Below are positions 39,801 through 48,480 of a DNA stretch of 64,000 nt, one piece after another. Position numbers and translations under genes: made by a program. Below the pieces are notes generated by a model. The model saw nothing but the letters and a program-made list of their open reading frames with translations, searched no databases and was not told the DNA's origin. The stretch's first letter is position 1. The number at the start of each line of letters is the position of its first letter. The stretch comes from Agriotes lineatus (lineage: Eukaryota > Arthropoda > Insecta > Coleoptera > Elateridae): the NCBI GenBank assembly GCA_940337035.1, contig CALNHX010005263.1:46346-110345 (forward strand), in the 5' to 3' direction.

Positions 39801-41344
39801 CCTTTCAACAGCTCCCATCCCTTTCTACCAACAACAGTATGCGAAGCACCCGAATCTAACAATCCAAGAATCTCATTACCAAAAATTGAAACTTTAAGAT
39901 ACGGTCTCTCATCAGGACCTGCGTGACTTAAAATATAATCTAAAACAGCTTTAGAACTAAAATCCGAATTATTTACAACATTGACCGAAGAATTCTCTTG
40001 ACAATCATAGCAATATTGTTTACTATTTGCTGAACAGTTACGCGCAAAATGATTCGGTTTATCACATTTCCAACATCTCAAATCAGAAGGCTTGGTTGAA
40101 TTGATTACGTTCGGTGGGTTATTACTACGAGTTTGAACGTAACCTTCATTTGAGGATACATTCACTGTATGAATCCTAGCATTACATTTCGACTTTTGAT
40201 AGGCTAGATCGGGTTCTAACATTCGATTTCCCTGAGTGGGAGGCCCACGGAACCGTTGTGCACGCACATGTGCATCTTCAACAGCTTTACACACTCGAAG
40301 TAATTGTGAAAAGGAAACTATGTTCTCTAAAGCCAGTTGGGTTTGGAAATGTGGTAATAAATTCCTACGTATTAGATTAAGGCGCTTTGTTTCAGAAGGC
40401 ATCGATGGTAACCGATGGAATAAGTTTTCCATTATCGACACAAATACGGTCACGGGTTCATCGGCCCCCTGAGTACGATTGCGTATTTCATCCCATAAAC
40501 AAGCTTCATAATCACATGGAAGAAAAGCTGAACGTAACGCATTAACTAACTGGTCCCAATTATACAAAGTATTTTTAACCGATCGATACCAAATCAAAGC
40601 ATAATCGGTGAAAAATTCAACAGCCGAAGTAAAAAGTTGTTCCTTAGTAACCCCACGCGCCATTCGCAATTCTTCAACACGTTCTAGAAAACTAGAAAGT
40701 CCCGATTGACCATCAAAACGAAGGTTCCATTTATTCATCGGAAGGTAATTGTTATAACGTGGAGTAGCATCAATGACTTTAGTGCTGTTAAAACCAATAG
40801 GTGTCGGTAACGTTTGAAACTGTTGACTATCAATTATTACATTTGAATAATTAAAATGGTTTGGTGATTGATTGGCTTGTAATGGCTCATCGTCAAGGTC
40901 CATCAAGTTAACTGTTTGTGAACTAGAAGGAACTACAGGTTCATTTTCAGATGTTAATCTGGACTCGAGATCGTCCATAGCCCCTAAACACCTATTATAT
41001 AGCTCATCTTTATCATCTGCTGAAGACCCCTCAAAAACTAACCGTTCTAGTCGATTTGAAATATGTACCAAGCGGGTCTGAATACGTTTATAATCATTAC
41101 CACCCCTAACAAATGACTCAGAAGCTAGTATCTCTTCCACAAGAATGTCAAGCTTCCTACTGCATATATCCAATTCTTCTACGTTATTCAATTCTACTTC
41201 CGGGAACGAAGCATTTCCCGTCTTCTCTAACCTAATACGCGCTCTAAGCAATTTACGCTTTTCCGGCATATTTCCCTTACAAACAACTCCCCGTATTCGT
41301 AATTCATAATCTATCTCGTCTACCAATAACCTATGAACATCCAT
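36872..41344 (-). CDS. gag-pol: Gypsy Gag-Pol polyprotein, single intact frame
   Basis: 1490 codons, no stops. The N-terminal third is Gag-like (capsid region around residues 210-370, e.g. WNLRFDGQSGLSSFLERVEE) with a CCHC knuckle CWKCDKPNHFARNC near 425. Protease active site LLDSGASHTVVG near 497. RT about 640-820 with FCVDYRQLNKVSQPDAYPIP, TLDIKSAYWQIPV and FTYLDDIVI (YLDD near 799). RNase H near 945-1050 with QTDASGYGIGAVL, ERECLAVLFAIEKL and VVTDHYSLKWL. Integrase: HHCC zinc module about 1140-1180, then D in CCDIVGPLP, D in ICDNGVQF and E in NPTERINRVLKT (D-D35-E), and a GPY/F-like tail (FIGPFIINRKFSRWVYELKD). Gag and Pol fused in one frame is uncommon but known in Gypsy elements. No chromodomain, no env. 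Possibly competent; autonomy is inferred. Confidence 0.95.
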   Translation of the reverse strand: MDVHRLLVDEIDYELRIRGVVCKGNMPEKRKLLRARIRLEKTGNASFPEVELNNVEELDICSRKLDILVEEILASESFVRGGNDYKRIQTRLVHISNRLERLVFEGSSADDKDELYNRCLGAMDDLESRLTSENEPVVPSSSQTVNLMDLDDEPLQANQSPNHFNYSNVIIDSQQFQTLPTPIGFNSTKVIDATPRYNNYLPMNKWNLRFDGQSGLSSFLERVEELRMARGVTKEQLFTSAVEFFTDYALIWYRSVKNTLYNWDQLVNALRSAFLPCDYEACLWDEIRNRTQGADEPVTVFVSIMENLFHRLPSMPSETKRLNLIRRNLLPHFQTQLALENIVSFSQLLRVCKAVEDAHVRAQRFRGPPTQGNRMLEPDLAYQKSKCNARIHTVNVSSNEGYVQTRSNNPPNVINSTKPSDLRCWKCDKPNHFARNCSANSKQYCYDCQENSSVNVVNNSDFSSKAVLDYILSHAGPDERPYLKVSIFGNEILGLLDSGASHTVVGRKGWELLKGHCRLTPSKDRTCNVADGAECQILGIVTVPLMLRDRVCTCELLVVPSVPHTLILGCNFLSRMGIVTDLRINEWTFSKDHLIPEVNAIQAVEHLSEVQREQLDCFVKEVFSKMGNKLGCTHLVEHEIKTTSSPIKQRYYPISPALQKQVDLKLKKMLDEGVVEPSTSAWSSPIVMIKKKDGSYRFCVDYRQLNKVSQPDAYPIPYVSSTLDKLRDAHYLTTLDIKSAYWQIPVAVSSRPLTAFTVPNRGLFQFRRLPFGLHTAPATWQRLIDRVIGADLEPYVFTYLDDIVICTPTFEKHLSTLREVVSRLLAAGLTLSQNKCHFCKPELKYLGYVVNSRGLLVDPEKVDAINRIPTPVSVKEVRRVIGMASWYRRFVPNFSSLIGPLTSLLRKNAKFFWDSNCERAFSDIKEHLISAPILACPDFSVPFVIQTDASGYGIGAVLTQHQADGEKVICYISRSLTRNERNFSTTERECLAVLFAIEKLRPYIEGTKFTVVTDHYSLKWLNSIKDPVGRIARWAVRLQQYDFDIIHRKGKEHVVPDTLSRAVPVIDAINVQFGPAGNPWYHRMCRFVINNPRKFPHWRVSDGQLYKYVRTDYPDLADDEDHWKLVVPQTQRQEVIKQNHDIPTAGHTGVNKTFHRIAQRYYWPKLRYDVAAYVRRCETCQRIKPEQRAPAGYMGGHSLISKPWELICCDIVGPLPRSVRGYAYIFVVADCFSKFPLVFPLRTASAKVISRIVEEDVFLMFGVPKRIICDNGVQFRSHEFQTLNQKYGCKISFTANYHPQANPTERINRVLKTMLTAYVSDRHRDWDKYLSHVVCAIRTSVHEVTGKTPYFINFGREIILNHEPVVGDGNPEIQFNRDRDLDNRSIVLKQLYADVKRRLDKAYQKSKARYDFRRRPFEFVPDQAVLRRHYVLSDAARQFTSKLATKFIGPFIINRKFSRWVYELKDPDGKILKGTWHAKDLKPYDNSEMN

Positions 41345-41550
41345 TCTGATTCCTCAAAGTAAAACCCTTTTTACCACAAGTATACCGTTTTATGTATTAT
41401 TCTCAAAGTAATTCTTTGGTTTGTCACGTTCTGACGATATTTTTCCACTTACATAAACGAGTACAGAAAGTTATGTATAACTATTGTCAGTATTGCTCCT
41501 TTCTATTATAGTACGACCTAAAGGTATAAGTTCCAATCTTGTTAAAGCCC

Positions 41551-41563
41551 CCGTTGGGTGCCA
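41551..41563 (-). promoter_or_regulatory. Primer binding site, tRNA-Lys-like
   Basis: Minus strand TGGCACCCAACGG starts four bases after the 5' LTR. TGGC(A/G)CCCAAC is the complement of a tRNA 3' end, best fitting lysine tRNA. It primes minus-strand synthesis. The tRNA identity is inferred. Confidence 0.75.
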
Positions 41564-41567
41564 AACT

Positions 41568-42599
41568 TGTTAGCTATATTTATCTATAAATTCCTTTACC
41601 TACCTTTAGGTCATCGCTATATCTCTTAGTTAACAATCGATCACTATAAAAGTATATTTGAGGCCCGTCTCTAGCATCAGTGAAGACGTCGCGGATTCTA
41701 GTTTATGATGTTATAAATGGCGCCAACAAGTTAAACTCAAATATACTGATATAAGCCAAGAAACTTGTAACTTCACTTTCTATCAACTAATAACAATACG
41801 ATTATTGAACTCCCTATCAAAATGAAAGAAAGCAATACTTGTAGCTGGTTTTATTAATACTCGAACATTACTACCATCGATCAGACAATTAGCATCTTTA
41901 CTATTACTACCTCACGCAGGGTACCCCAAATAGTTTAACTTAAACCGCTCGTAAGTCTAATAGTTACACAGTTTTTATATGCAAAAATATCATCAGATTC
42001 TAGCTACAACACTTATCTTTGTGCCGATATACTCGCAGACATTTAATACGTCCCGTTACTCCTATCACATGTCAGCTTGACAGGTTCCAACCTCGGCTGT
42101 CATTCGCTATACCTCGACCCCCAATACTGCGGTAGATTAGCTTTCCAAGGTTTTCCGCCTAATAGTTGTTGCTATAAATCGAATTTCCAGGTAACAAAAG
42201 GCAAATTCCACATTAAACTACATACCCTGTTCACAGGCAATAAACTTCGCAATCGTTGTATTCGTGTTTCCCAGATCGCTTCACAGCTTGAATATAAATA
42301 TTCATTGGAAAAATGACATCTGCTTATTGATCTCCCTTACAGGAACGGCTGGCTAGTAACCCAATTCTTTACTATCACCAAACCATAATAAATGGCGAGA
42401 TTGTCATTTACACCCCACGAAAACTCTTGCCTTTTTTAAAAGCTGATATACAAATTTTCTCTCAAACAAAACCAACCTTGTTTTTATATCTCCTCTAGCA
42501 ACGAACAAAGCCAATCTGATATTAATTTTTATCGCGTCACTCTCACTAGATTCCTCATTCAACACTAGTATTAATATCAAATGCTTTTGACACGTAACA
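41568..42599 (-). repeat. Gypsy 5' LTR
   Basis: 1032 bp, TGTTAGC...GTAACA. On the minus strand it should contain the promoter, but no single TATA box can be singled out with confidence. The gag-pol start is about 220 bases downstream. Confidence 0.95.
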
Positions 42600-43052
42600 A
42601 TTTATAACGGTAGTTTGTAAGATACGAGTCTATAGCTTCCCCAAAATTGTATACCTGAACCAAACACTATGATCAAAGTTTATATCAAATATTAGCAATT
42701 CCGCGTTCCCTTTTCAAATTCAAATGCCGACGCTTCCCGCTCGTTGTAGTATAGTGCAGTTTTTATCGCTTGCACAAGTGCGCCCTAGTACACATGTTTA
42801 TCATGGCGTATTGCTTTTTGCTCAAAGAAGCCGTTGTAATGTCGTGTTAGAGCAAATCGGTTGCGTAAGTGGGATAGGGGTAGCAAACGAAAGCACCACA
42901 TACCCTTTTGTCTTCAGCCCGCGGCTTGAGGCTCAATGTCTCGAGGCACTCACCAAGCGACAGTGTTACAAAGTAGTTGTACGATGTCGACTTCACCGGA
43001 ACTTCGGCCGCCGTGGGGTTGTCTTCAGAATGTATAAGAAGTCGTTGTCCGT
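42600..43052. other. No gene seen between Gypsy and LINE-D
   Basis: About 450 bases. The 111-codon + frame at 42724-43059 has no recognisable domain and no support. This should be the DNA that once adjoined 34678, but no Harbinger transposase continuation is visible. Confidence 0.5.
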
Positions 43053-43079
43053 AGATTAGATTAGATTAGATTAGATATC
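43053..43079 (-). repeat. (ATCTA)n 3' tail of LINE-D
   Basis: About five pentamers, TAGAT on the + strand. It closes the 3' UTR of the minus-strand LINE-D and therefore is its templated or slippage tail. It resembles, but is not, the insect telomere repeat TTAGG. Confidence 0.75.
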
Positions 43080-43142
43080 ACGACTGCCTTTTGCTGGCAT
43101 GCGCACGTCAGCCCTTAGGGCTTTTTGTACTGTCGGGAGTTT

Positions 43143-46100
43143 TCAAGTTAGCAAGCCGACATCCGTATCTTTTACTAGACTTGCAATGTCCCCTACTAGC
43201 TTGCGGTTGTCAATAGAGTTAAGGCTCCAATCGAGTTGGTGTCTTTTACGCTCTAATGCTGGGCATTCAAAGAGGATATGATAGGCTGTTTCATCATCCT
43301 CTTGGCATAGTCTGCAAACAGGTTCATCTCTATAGATATTGATCCTGTGCATAAATTCTCTGAATGCTCCAGTGCCTGTTAGTAGACTGACTACTTGCTT
43401 GATTCGAGTTCTGTTCAGTCTCAACAGGGTTTTGGTGGTATGTGGATTCGGAGTTTTTAGCAATCTTTTGCAGTGTGTTGCTTGATTGTAGTTTCTCCAC
43501 CTTAGTTGGTGTGCGGTATTGACCCATTCATTAATGGCTGAGCGGGCTTGGTTTTTCTGAATGCTTAGACCAGGTTCTGGACCGGTCATTGCATTACGGG
43601 CTGCTTCTTTTGCGAGCTTGTCCGCCTTTTCGTTTCCTTCAATACCTTGGTGACCTGGGATCCAGCATAATTTTACTGTATTTCCCTGGCTTAAAGTTTG
43701 AAGTTTGGATTTGCATTCCTTGACCAGTCTCGATGAAGTACTGAAAGCGTTTAGCGCTTTCAGTGCTGCCTGACTGTCTGAGAGAATGTGTATGTCTCGA
43801 TTGAGCAGCATCTTTTCTATGCTGATGTTTACGCATACGTTAATAGCTTGTACTTCAGCCTGAAAGATGTTACAAAACTTTCCTAGACTGACTTTTTCGT
43901 TGGTTCTAGGATTGGTACTGTACACACCGGAACCTGTACCCCCTTCAAACTTAGATCCATCAGTGTAAAAAATGATGTTCTTATTTGTTGGAGTTGGTAG
44001 TTGGTCCGGATTCCAACTTGTGTGTACAGTAAAGTTCTTTTCAAAGTCATAGGCTTTGATTATAAGATCAGAACCCATTTCTAATATTGGGTTATTGATG
44101 TGTGACATGATCTTGCCATGTCCTAGATTATTAGCTGTGGTCATCCACTGACCGGTACTTTGTAATCTGTAGGCTGCCATTCTGGCTTCACCTTCCAAGA
44201 AGATGTGCAGAGGTGGCAGATTTAAAATAGCATTTCAGTGCTTGTCCTGAGGTGCCTTTAAAGGCTCCAGTGATGCACCGATTAGCTAGATATTGTATTC
44301 TGCTGATTTTGTGGATCGCAGTTGCTTGTTTTATTTTGGGTCACCAGGCGATTATTCCATATGAAATTATGGGTCGAACCATGGTTTTGTACAGCCAGAG
44401 GGTCAGTTCCGGTTTGAGCCCCCACGTACTACCTATGGCTCTTTTTCCAATAACTAATGTTTGTATGCACCTGGTGATTGTTATGTCTAAGTGGGAGTTC
44501 CAAGTTAGTTTGGAATCGATGGTTAGACCTAAGTACTTAACCTCGTTCTCCCAGTTGACATTTGTCTCAAACAGTTTTATGTTCATTCTGTTTGTGATGT
44601 TCTTTCTACGAGTGAAAGCGACGAGAGTGGCTTTGCTGGGATTAATTCTAAGATTATTCTCTAGACACCACTCTTCGGTTATCTTTAGTGCTGATTTCAT
44701 TACATTGTCTACGGTTCTTTGGTATTTACCTTGAATCAGTATGACAATGTCATCAGCGTATCCTTGAGTGTAGTAGCCTTTGTTATTGAGTTGGATCAGC
44801 AGTTCATCAACTGTGAGGCACCACAGGAGTGGAGAAAGAACTCCTCCCTGTGGACATCCCCTTGTCGCCTGCACTGTCTTTTCCTTGTCAAATAACTTGA
44901 CTTTTACAACTCTGGTATTGAGCATTGCCATAGTCCATCTTATCGTGGTGTTATCGATCTGATGGTTTGTCATTGCTCTTTCAATAGAGTGGTAGGAGGT
45001 GTTGTCGAAGGCACCTTCTATGTCTAGAAATGCTCCGACTACGTACTCCTTGTACTCCAAGGTTCTCTCAATTTTCCCCACTAGTTGGTGTAGGGCGGTT
45101 TCACATGACTTCCCTGTTTGGTAAGCATGTTGATATTTGTGAATCGGAGTGAAGTTAGGGCTTCCTCCCTCCAGTATCTGTCTACTAATCTTTCCAACGT
45201 TTTAAGGAGGAATGACGTTAGGCTGATAGGTCTGTAAGATTTAGCTTCTGCATAGCTGCTCTTACCAGGCTTAGGGATAAATACTACTTTAGTCACTCTC
45301 CAGGATTGGGGAATGTAACCCAAGGCAAGACTTGCTTAGAACATGTCTTTGAGTGGGTTCAGCAGTATATCTATCCCTTTCTGCAGCATTACGGGTTGTA
45401 TGCCGTCGTTTCCAGCAGATTTGAAAGGACTGAAGAGGCTAGTTGCCCATCTAATCCTTTCTTTGCTGACTATTCTCTTAGCTGTTTCCCAGTCTTCCCT
45501 CCTAGGGGTATGATTCAGTTCAGCCAGAGTAGGTTGTTCCACTGCTCCGGGTAGGTGAGTTTTTATAAAAAGAGATAAAGTCTCCTCTTCCGTTGTAGTG
45601 TATTCTCCGCTTTCTTTTTTAAGAGTGCCTACTGGGTTCATGGCTTGCTTTGAGATGATTTTGTGGAGTCTAGCTGTGGATCGCGTGGTCTCCACCTCCT
45701 GGCAAAACTTTTTCCAGGCTGCTATCTTAGCTGCCTTGATCTTTTTGCCATAGTCTGTGAGAGCCTTGTGATAGTTCTCCCAGTTATTTGTGGCTTTAGA
45801 CCTGTTAAACAGACGTCTGACTTCTTGTCTGGTCTTTTCTAGGTCTTTATTCCACCAATTTGTTTTTTTGCTCTTTGCTGACTTGGGTCTATTAGAGGAC
45901 AGCTACTCTGAAAGGAGTCAATCATGGCCTCTTTTAACCGGTCAGCATTTGAGTCTAAAACTACTTTATTGGGAGATCTGAACTTTAGGTGTTCTATCTT
46001 CTCTTGTAGTTTTTGTTTATATAGGTCCCAGTCTGTCTTTCTTGGGTTGTAGTAAACTCTTTGGCTTACTTCCCGTTGAGACAGTTCAAAGGTTATATAA

Positions 46101-46732
46101 TTGTGGTCAGATAGTGATGGTTCGTCTGAAACTTGCCATTTATTCACTGATTGACTAATTCTCATTGTGGTTATGGTAACATCTATAACTTCATGTCTAT
46201 TAGTGTTATAAAAGGTTGGAGTGTTACCTTTATTGACTACTACTAGATTGTTAGTTAAGATAAATTCTAAAAGTGACTCACCTCTTATATTGCAGTTGGT
46301 GCTGCCCCAAATGGTGTGGTGCGAATTTGCGTCGCAGCCTAGGATGAGGTCTAGATCGTCTTGGGAGGCAGATGATACTAGGTTCTCTAGTTCCTCGCTA
46401 GGCGGTGAGTCCCTGGAATCGGATGGAAGGTAGACGGAGCTTATAATGGCTTGGTCACAACCTTCATCGTTATTCCATTTTATTTTAATTGTGGTTATGT
46501 CTCTAGAACAGAATTCCATTAGTGGTAAACAGTCTAGATTATTTCTTATAAGTATGCATGTTCTAGGACTTGCATGATTATAAATAAGCTTACCTTTAGC
46601 ACCCCCTAGCCCACGGACTTGTCCCTTGACTATCCATGGTTCTTGGATCAGTGCTAAATCGCTGTCATCTGCTAGCAGCTTTCTGCTTAGATTTGCAGTG
46701 GCTGCTTTGCAGTGGTGGAGGTTAATTTGCAC
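43143..46732 (-). pseudogene. LINE-D ORF2: endonuclease, RT, RNase H
   Basis: EN (46732-45839): MQINLHHCKAATANLSRKLL, LALIQEPWIV, LILGCDANSHHTIWGST and EPSLSDHNYITFEL. A shift in an A-run near 45875 leads to the RT: GNDGIQPVMLQKGIDILL, stop TAA at about 45335, SWRVTKVVFIPKPGKSSYAE, SYRPISLTSFLLKTLERLVD. A shift near 45100 gives VGAFLDIEGAFDNTSY, GCPQGGVLSPLLWCL and TQGYADDIVIL (YADD). Stop TGA at about 44339, another shift near 44210, then RNase H: IIFYTDGSKFEGGTGSGVYS, FQAEVQAINV, ILSDSQAALKAL and WIPGHQGIEGNEKADKLA, with all four acidic residues kept. The end has CRLCQEDDETAYHILFECPA, a CCHC-like module common after RNase H in these LINEs. Confidence 0.85.
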
Positions 46733-47813
46733 TACTTTCAGGTACTTCTTTCCTATCCTTGGAGCGGATAAGGAAAGTGACCTTGTTGAGGCCTAGGTGC
46801 GCTACACAGTTGATGGATGTTAGTGCTTGTTTTGCCCTGTCATCTATCATTGCTGCGAACGTTCTACCGTCATCTTCTAGTGGAGTGACGTTGAGTATTC
46901 TCCAGGTATCGGTCTGGAGGTCTGCCTTCCGTTTGTTCTGTTTTCCGATCAAACGGAGAATTGCCTCGGGTTTCTGTTTGTCGTACCACTTGGGGACGTT
47001 AAACACTACCCGGACGGAGTTAATAACTTTTGCCCTCTCTTTTACCTCCAGCTTGGCATTGGTCCACGGGTGCAGCTTAGGTACTTGCTCACTTAACCAG
47101 TGTTTTGTGAGTTCGTCCTTGCACGCAACCACGTATGTACCAGCTTCGAGATAGTGGCTGGTAAAGAGAGGTGTGTTCTCTTCTTCTTCCATCTGGAAGA
47201 TGAGATTTATCAGACTGTCTCTGACTAGGTCACCTTGTTCCTTTGTCAGTTTGACGTCTGGATATGCAGCAGGGTAGATGGCCATCTTCACCGTAGTGGC
47301 TGCCTCAGCAAAATCAAGCTTGCTGGTGCCTGCCTTTGGTGAGGTCGGCTTGTCTACTTTCTGCCTGAGCCTCTTTTTGGCGTTTACCGGGGAGGGAGTG
47401 GCTTCGTCAGAGCGTTGCCTCTTTTGTCCCTGGTTGGTTGCAGTTTTTTCCGATTTCGAAGCTGGGTCTGCTGCCCTCTTCTCCATCTTCTGCTTTCTTT
47501 TAAAGTTTGGGTCGTACTTAATGCCCTTGGCTTCGCAGGCTCGCTTGGCGCGTTCTCTGCATTCCTTGGCTGTAAGTTGGACCTTTTTGAGGGACACTTT
47601 GCCTAGTTGATCGGCTATGTCCGGTCCGGTTGCGGCCTTTTTCTGCTCGGAAGACTGTCCTTGACTGGAAGTCTGGACTGTCAACTCTGCAGTAGAGGCA
47701 CACTGTTCCATTTTTGTCTCGGTCACCGAAGTCTGGGCATCAGTGATCGGAAGCGGTGATGACTCCATCAGTGTGTCGTCTTCACCCTGTGAAAAAGCAG
47801 TTGTTAAATCCAT
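46722..47813 (-). CDS. LINE-D ORF1 protein, DUF4780-type
   Basis: 363 codons without lesions. The N-terminal half is Ser/Thr/Lys-rich and likely disordered, with a basic stretch (KAKGIKYDPNFKRKQKM-like; VNAKKRLRQKVDKP). From about residue 170 the sequence KLTKEQGDLVRDSLINLIFQ, TSHYLEAGTYVVACKDELTK and WRILNVTPLEDDGRTFAAMI matches DUF4780, an RRM-like fold found in ORF1 of LOA/R1-type insect LINEs. No CCHC knuckles. Likely RNA-binding particle protein. The start at 47813 is the first ATG of the frame. The stop overlaps the ORF2 start by 11 bases, suggesting termination-reinitiation. Confidence 0.85.
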   Translation of the reverse strand: MDLTTAFSQGEDDTLMESSPLPITDAQTSVTETKMEQCASTAELTVQTSSQGQSSEQKKAATGPDIADQLGKVSLKKVQLTAKECRERAKRACEAKGIKYDPNFKRKQKMEKRAADPASKSEKTATNQGQKRQRSDEATPSPVNAKKRLRQKVDKPTSPKAGTSKLDFAEAATTVKMAIYPAAYPDVKLTKEQGDLVRDSLINLIFQMEEEENTPLFTSHYLEAGTYVVACKDELTKHWLSEQVPKLHPWTNAKLEVKERAKVINSVRVVFNVPKWYDKQKPEAILRLIGKQNKRKADLQTDTWRILNVTPLEDDGRTFAAMIDDRAKQALTSINCVAHLGLNKVTFLIRSKDRKEVPESSAN

Positions 47814-48480
47814 ACAAGTGAGTATTTAATGCAACTGTAAGAGGTTTGGCTAAATACTTCTGGAGGGCGCCTGGTATCCAGAAGGCTCCGTTCATGACGC
47901 ATATTATAAGCCCCTGCGCCTACACCAGCTGGTGCTCTGCTTTGCACGGGTCGCATAACACATTCGAAAAGGGGATTTTGGAACCAGGAAGGCTGATCTT
48001 CTAGACAGCCATGCATCTCTTGAGCCTGGTCCCCCGCCGTGAGATTTAGGATTTTTTATTGAGGTTTTCTCCTCTTGGTCCGGGCGGTGAAGCCAAGACC
48101 CCCAGCACAGATATCTCCCGTAATACATGCCTCCAGCAGAGATACCCATGTATGGTATAACGGCAATGACGTGACCAGAGGTTGGTCTTTGCCGGCATCG
48201 TTATCCCAAGTGCAGACTCTTAGCCACGACACGACAGCTGGGCTTGGGAGATGTTTATCGACTTCCCAGTCTAGATCCGCGGGGTTCAGTCTCAACGGGG
48301 CCACCACGAGAAGGATGCAATCGCTAGGATCGCATATCACTGATCGTTGCCAGTGATACCCTGCGGTCTTCCTTGTTGTCAGGCGGGAGGTGCATGACCT
48401 GAACAACTTGGCTGCACTGCCTCGGCATGAATCTTCACAGCGTTTATAGCCGTTCAGTTCAGCTGGCAATGCTCGACCCC
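47814..48480 (-). other. LINE-D leader
   Basis: GC-rich compared with the DNA to its right; composition changes at about 48.48 kb, taken as the 5' end. Several short frames on both strands have no support. An internal promoter would be expected here in an active copy. Confidence 0.5.

Larger units (their letters stand above)
34679..42599 (-). mobile_element. Gypsy-type (Ty3/mdg4-like) LTR retrotransposon, near complete
   Basis: 7.92 kb, minus strand. LTRs at 34679-35709 (3') and 41568-42599 (5') are nearly identical, both starting TGTTAGC and ending GTAACA in + orientation. The internal part has a PBS next to the 5' LTR, one long gag-pol frame (41344-36872), a 1.16-kb 3' non-coding region with tandem repeats, and a polypurine tract next to the 3' LTR. 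There is no env-like frame. The flanks (CTAC left, ATTT right) do not form a direct duplication. Domain order RT-RNaseH-integrase places it in Gypsy. Confidence 0.95.
43053..48480 (-). mobile_element. LINE-D, LOA/I-group LINE with RNase H, nearly full length
   Basis: 5.4 kb, minus strand: a GC-rich leader (about 48480-47814), ORF1 363 codons (47813-46722), an ORF2 of EN, RT, RNase H and a C-terminal Cys/His region (46732-43143), a short 3' UTR and (ATCTA)n tail. ORF1 and ORF2 overlap by 11 bases, a compact arrangement. An RNase H domain and a DUF4780-type ORF1 fit the LOA or related I-superfamily clades. ORF2 has three shifts and two stops, so the copy is inactive but young looking. Confidence 0.8.

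Noticed and set aside
42724..43059. 111-codon + frame between Gypsy and LINE-D
   Set aside because: No motif, composition not gene-like, and it overlaps the LINE-D tail.
43053..43079. Interstitial telomere repeat
   Set aside because: The unit is TAGAT/ATCTA, not TTAGG, and it abuts the 3' UTR of LINE-D, so a LINE tail is the simpler reading.
48056..48469. 137-codon minus frame in the LINE-D leader
   Set aside because: Upstream of ORF1 in a GC-rich leader, no domain, overlaps other open frames on both strands.
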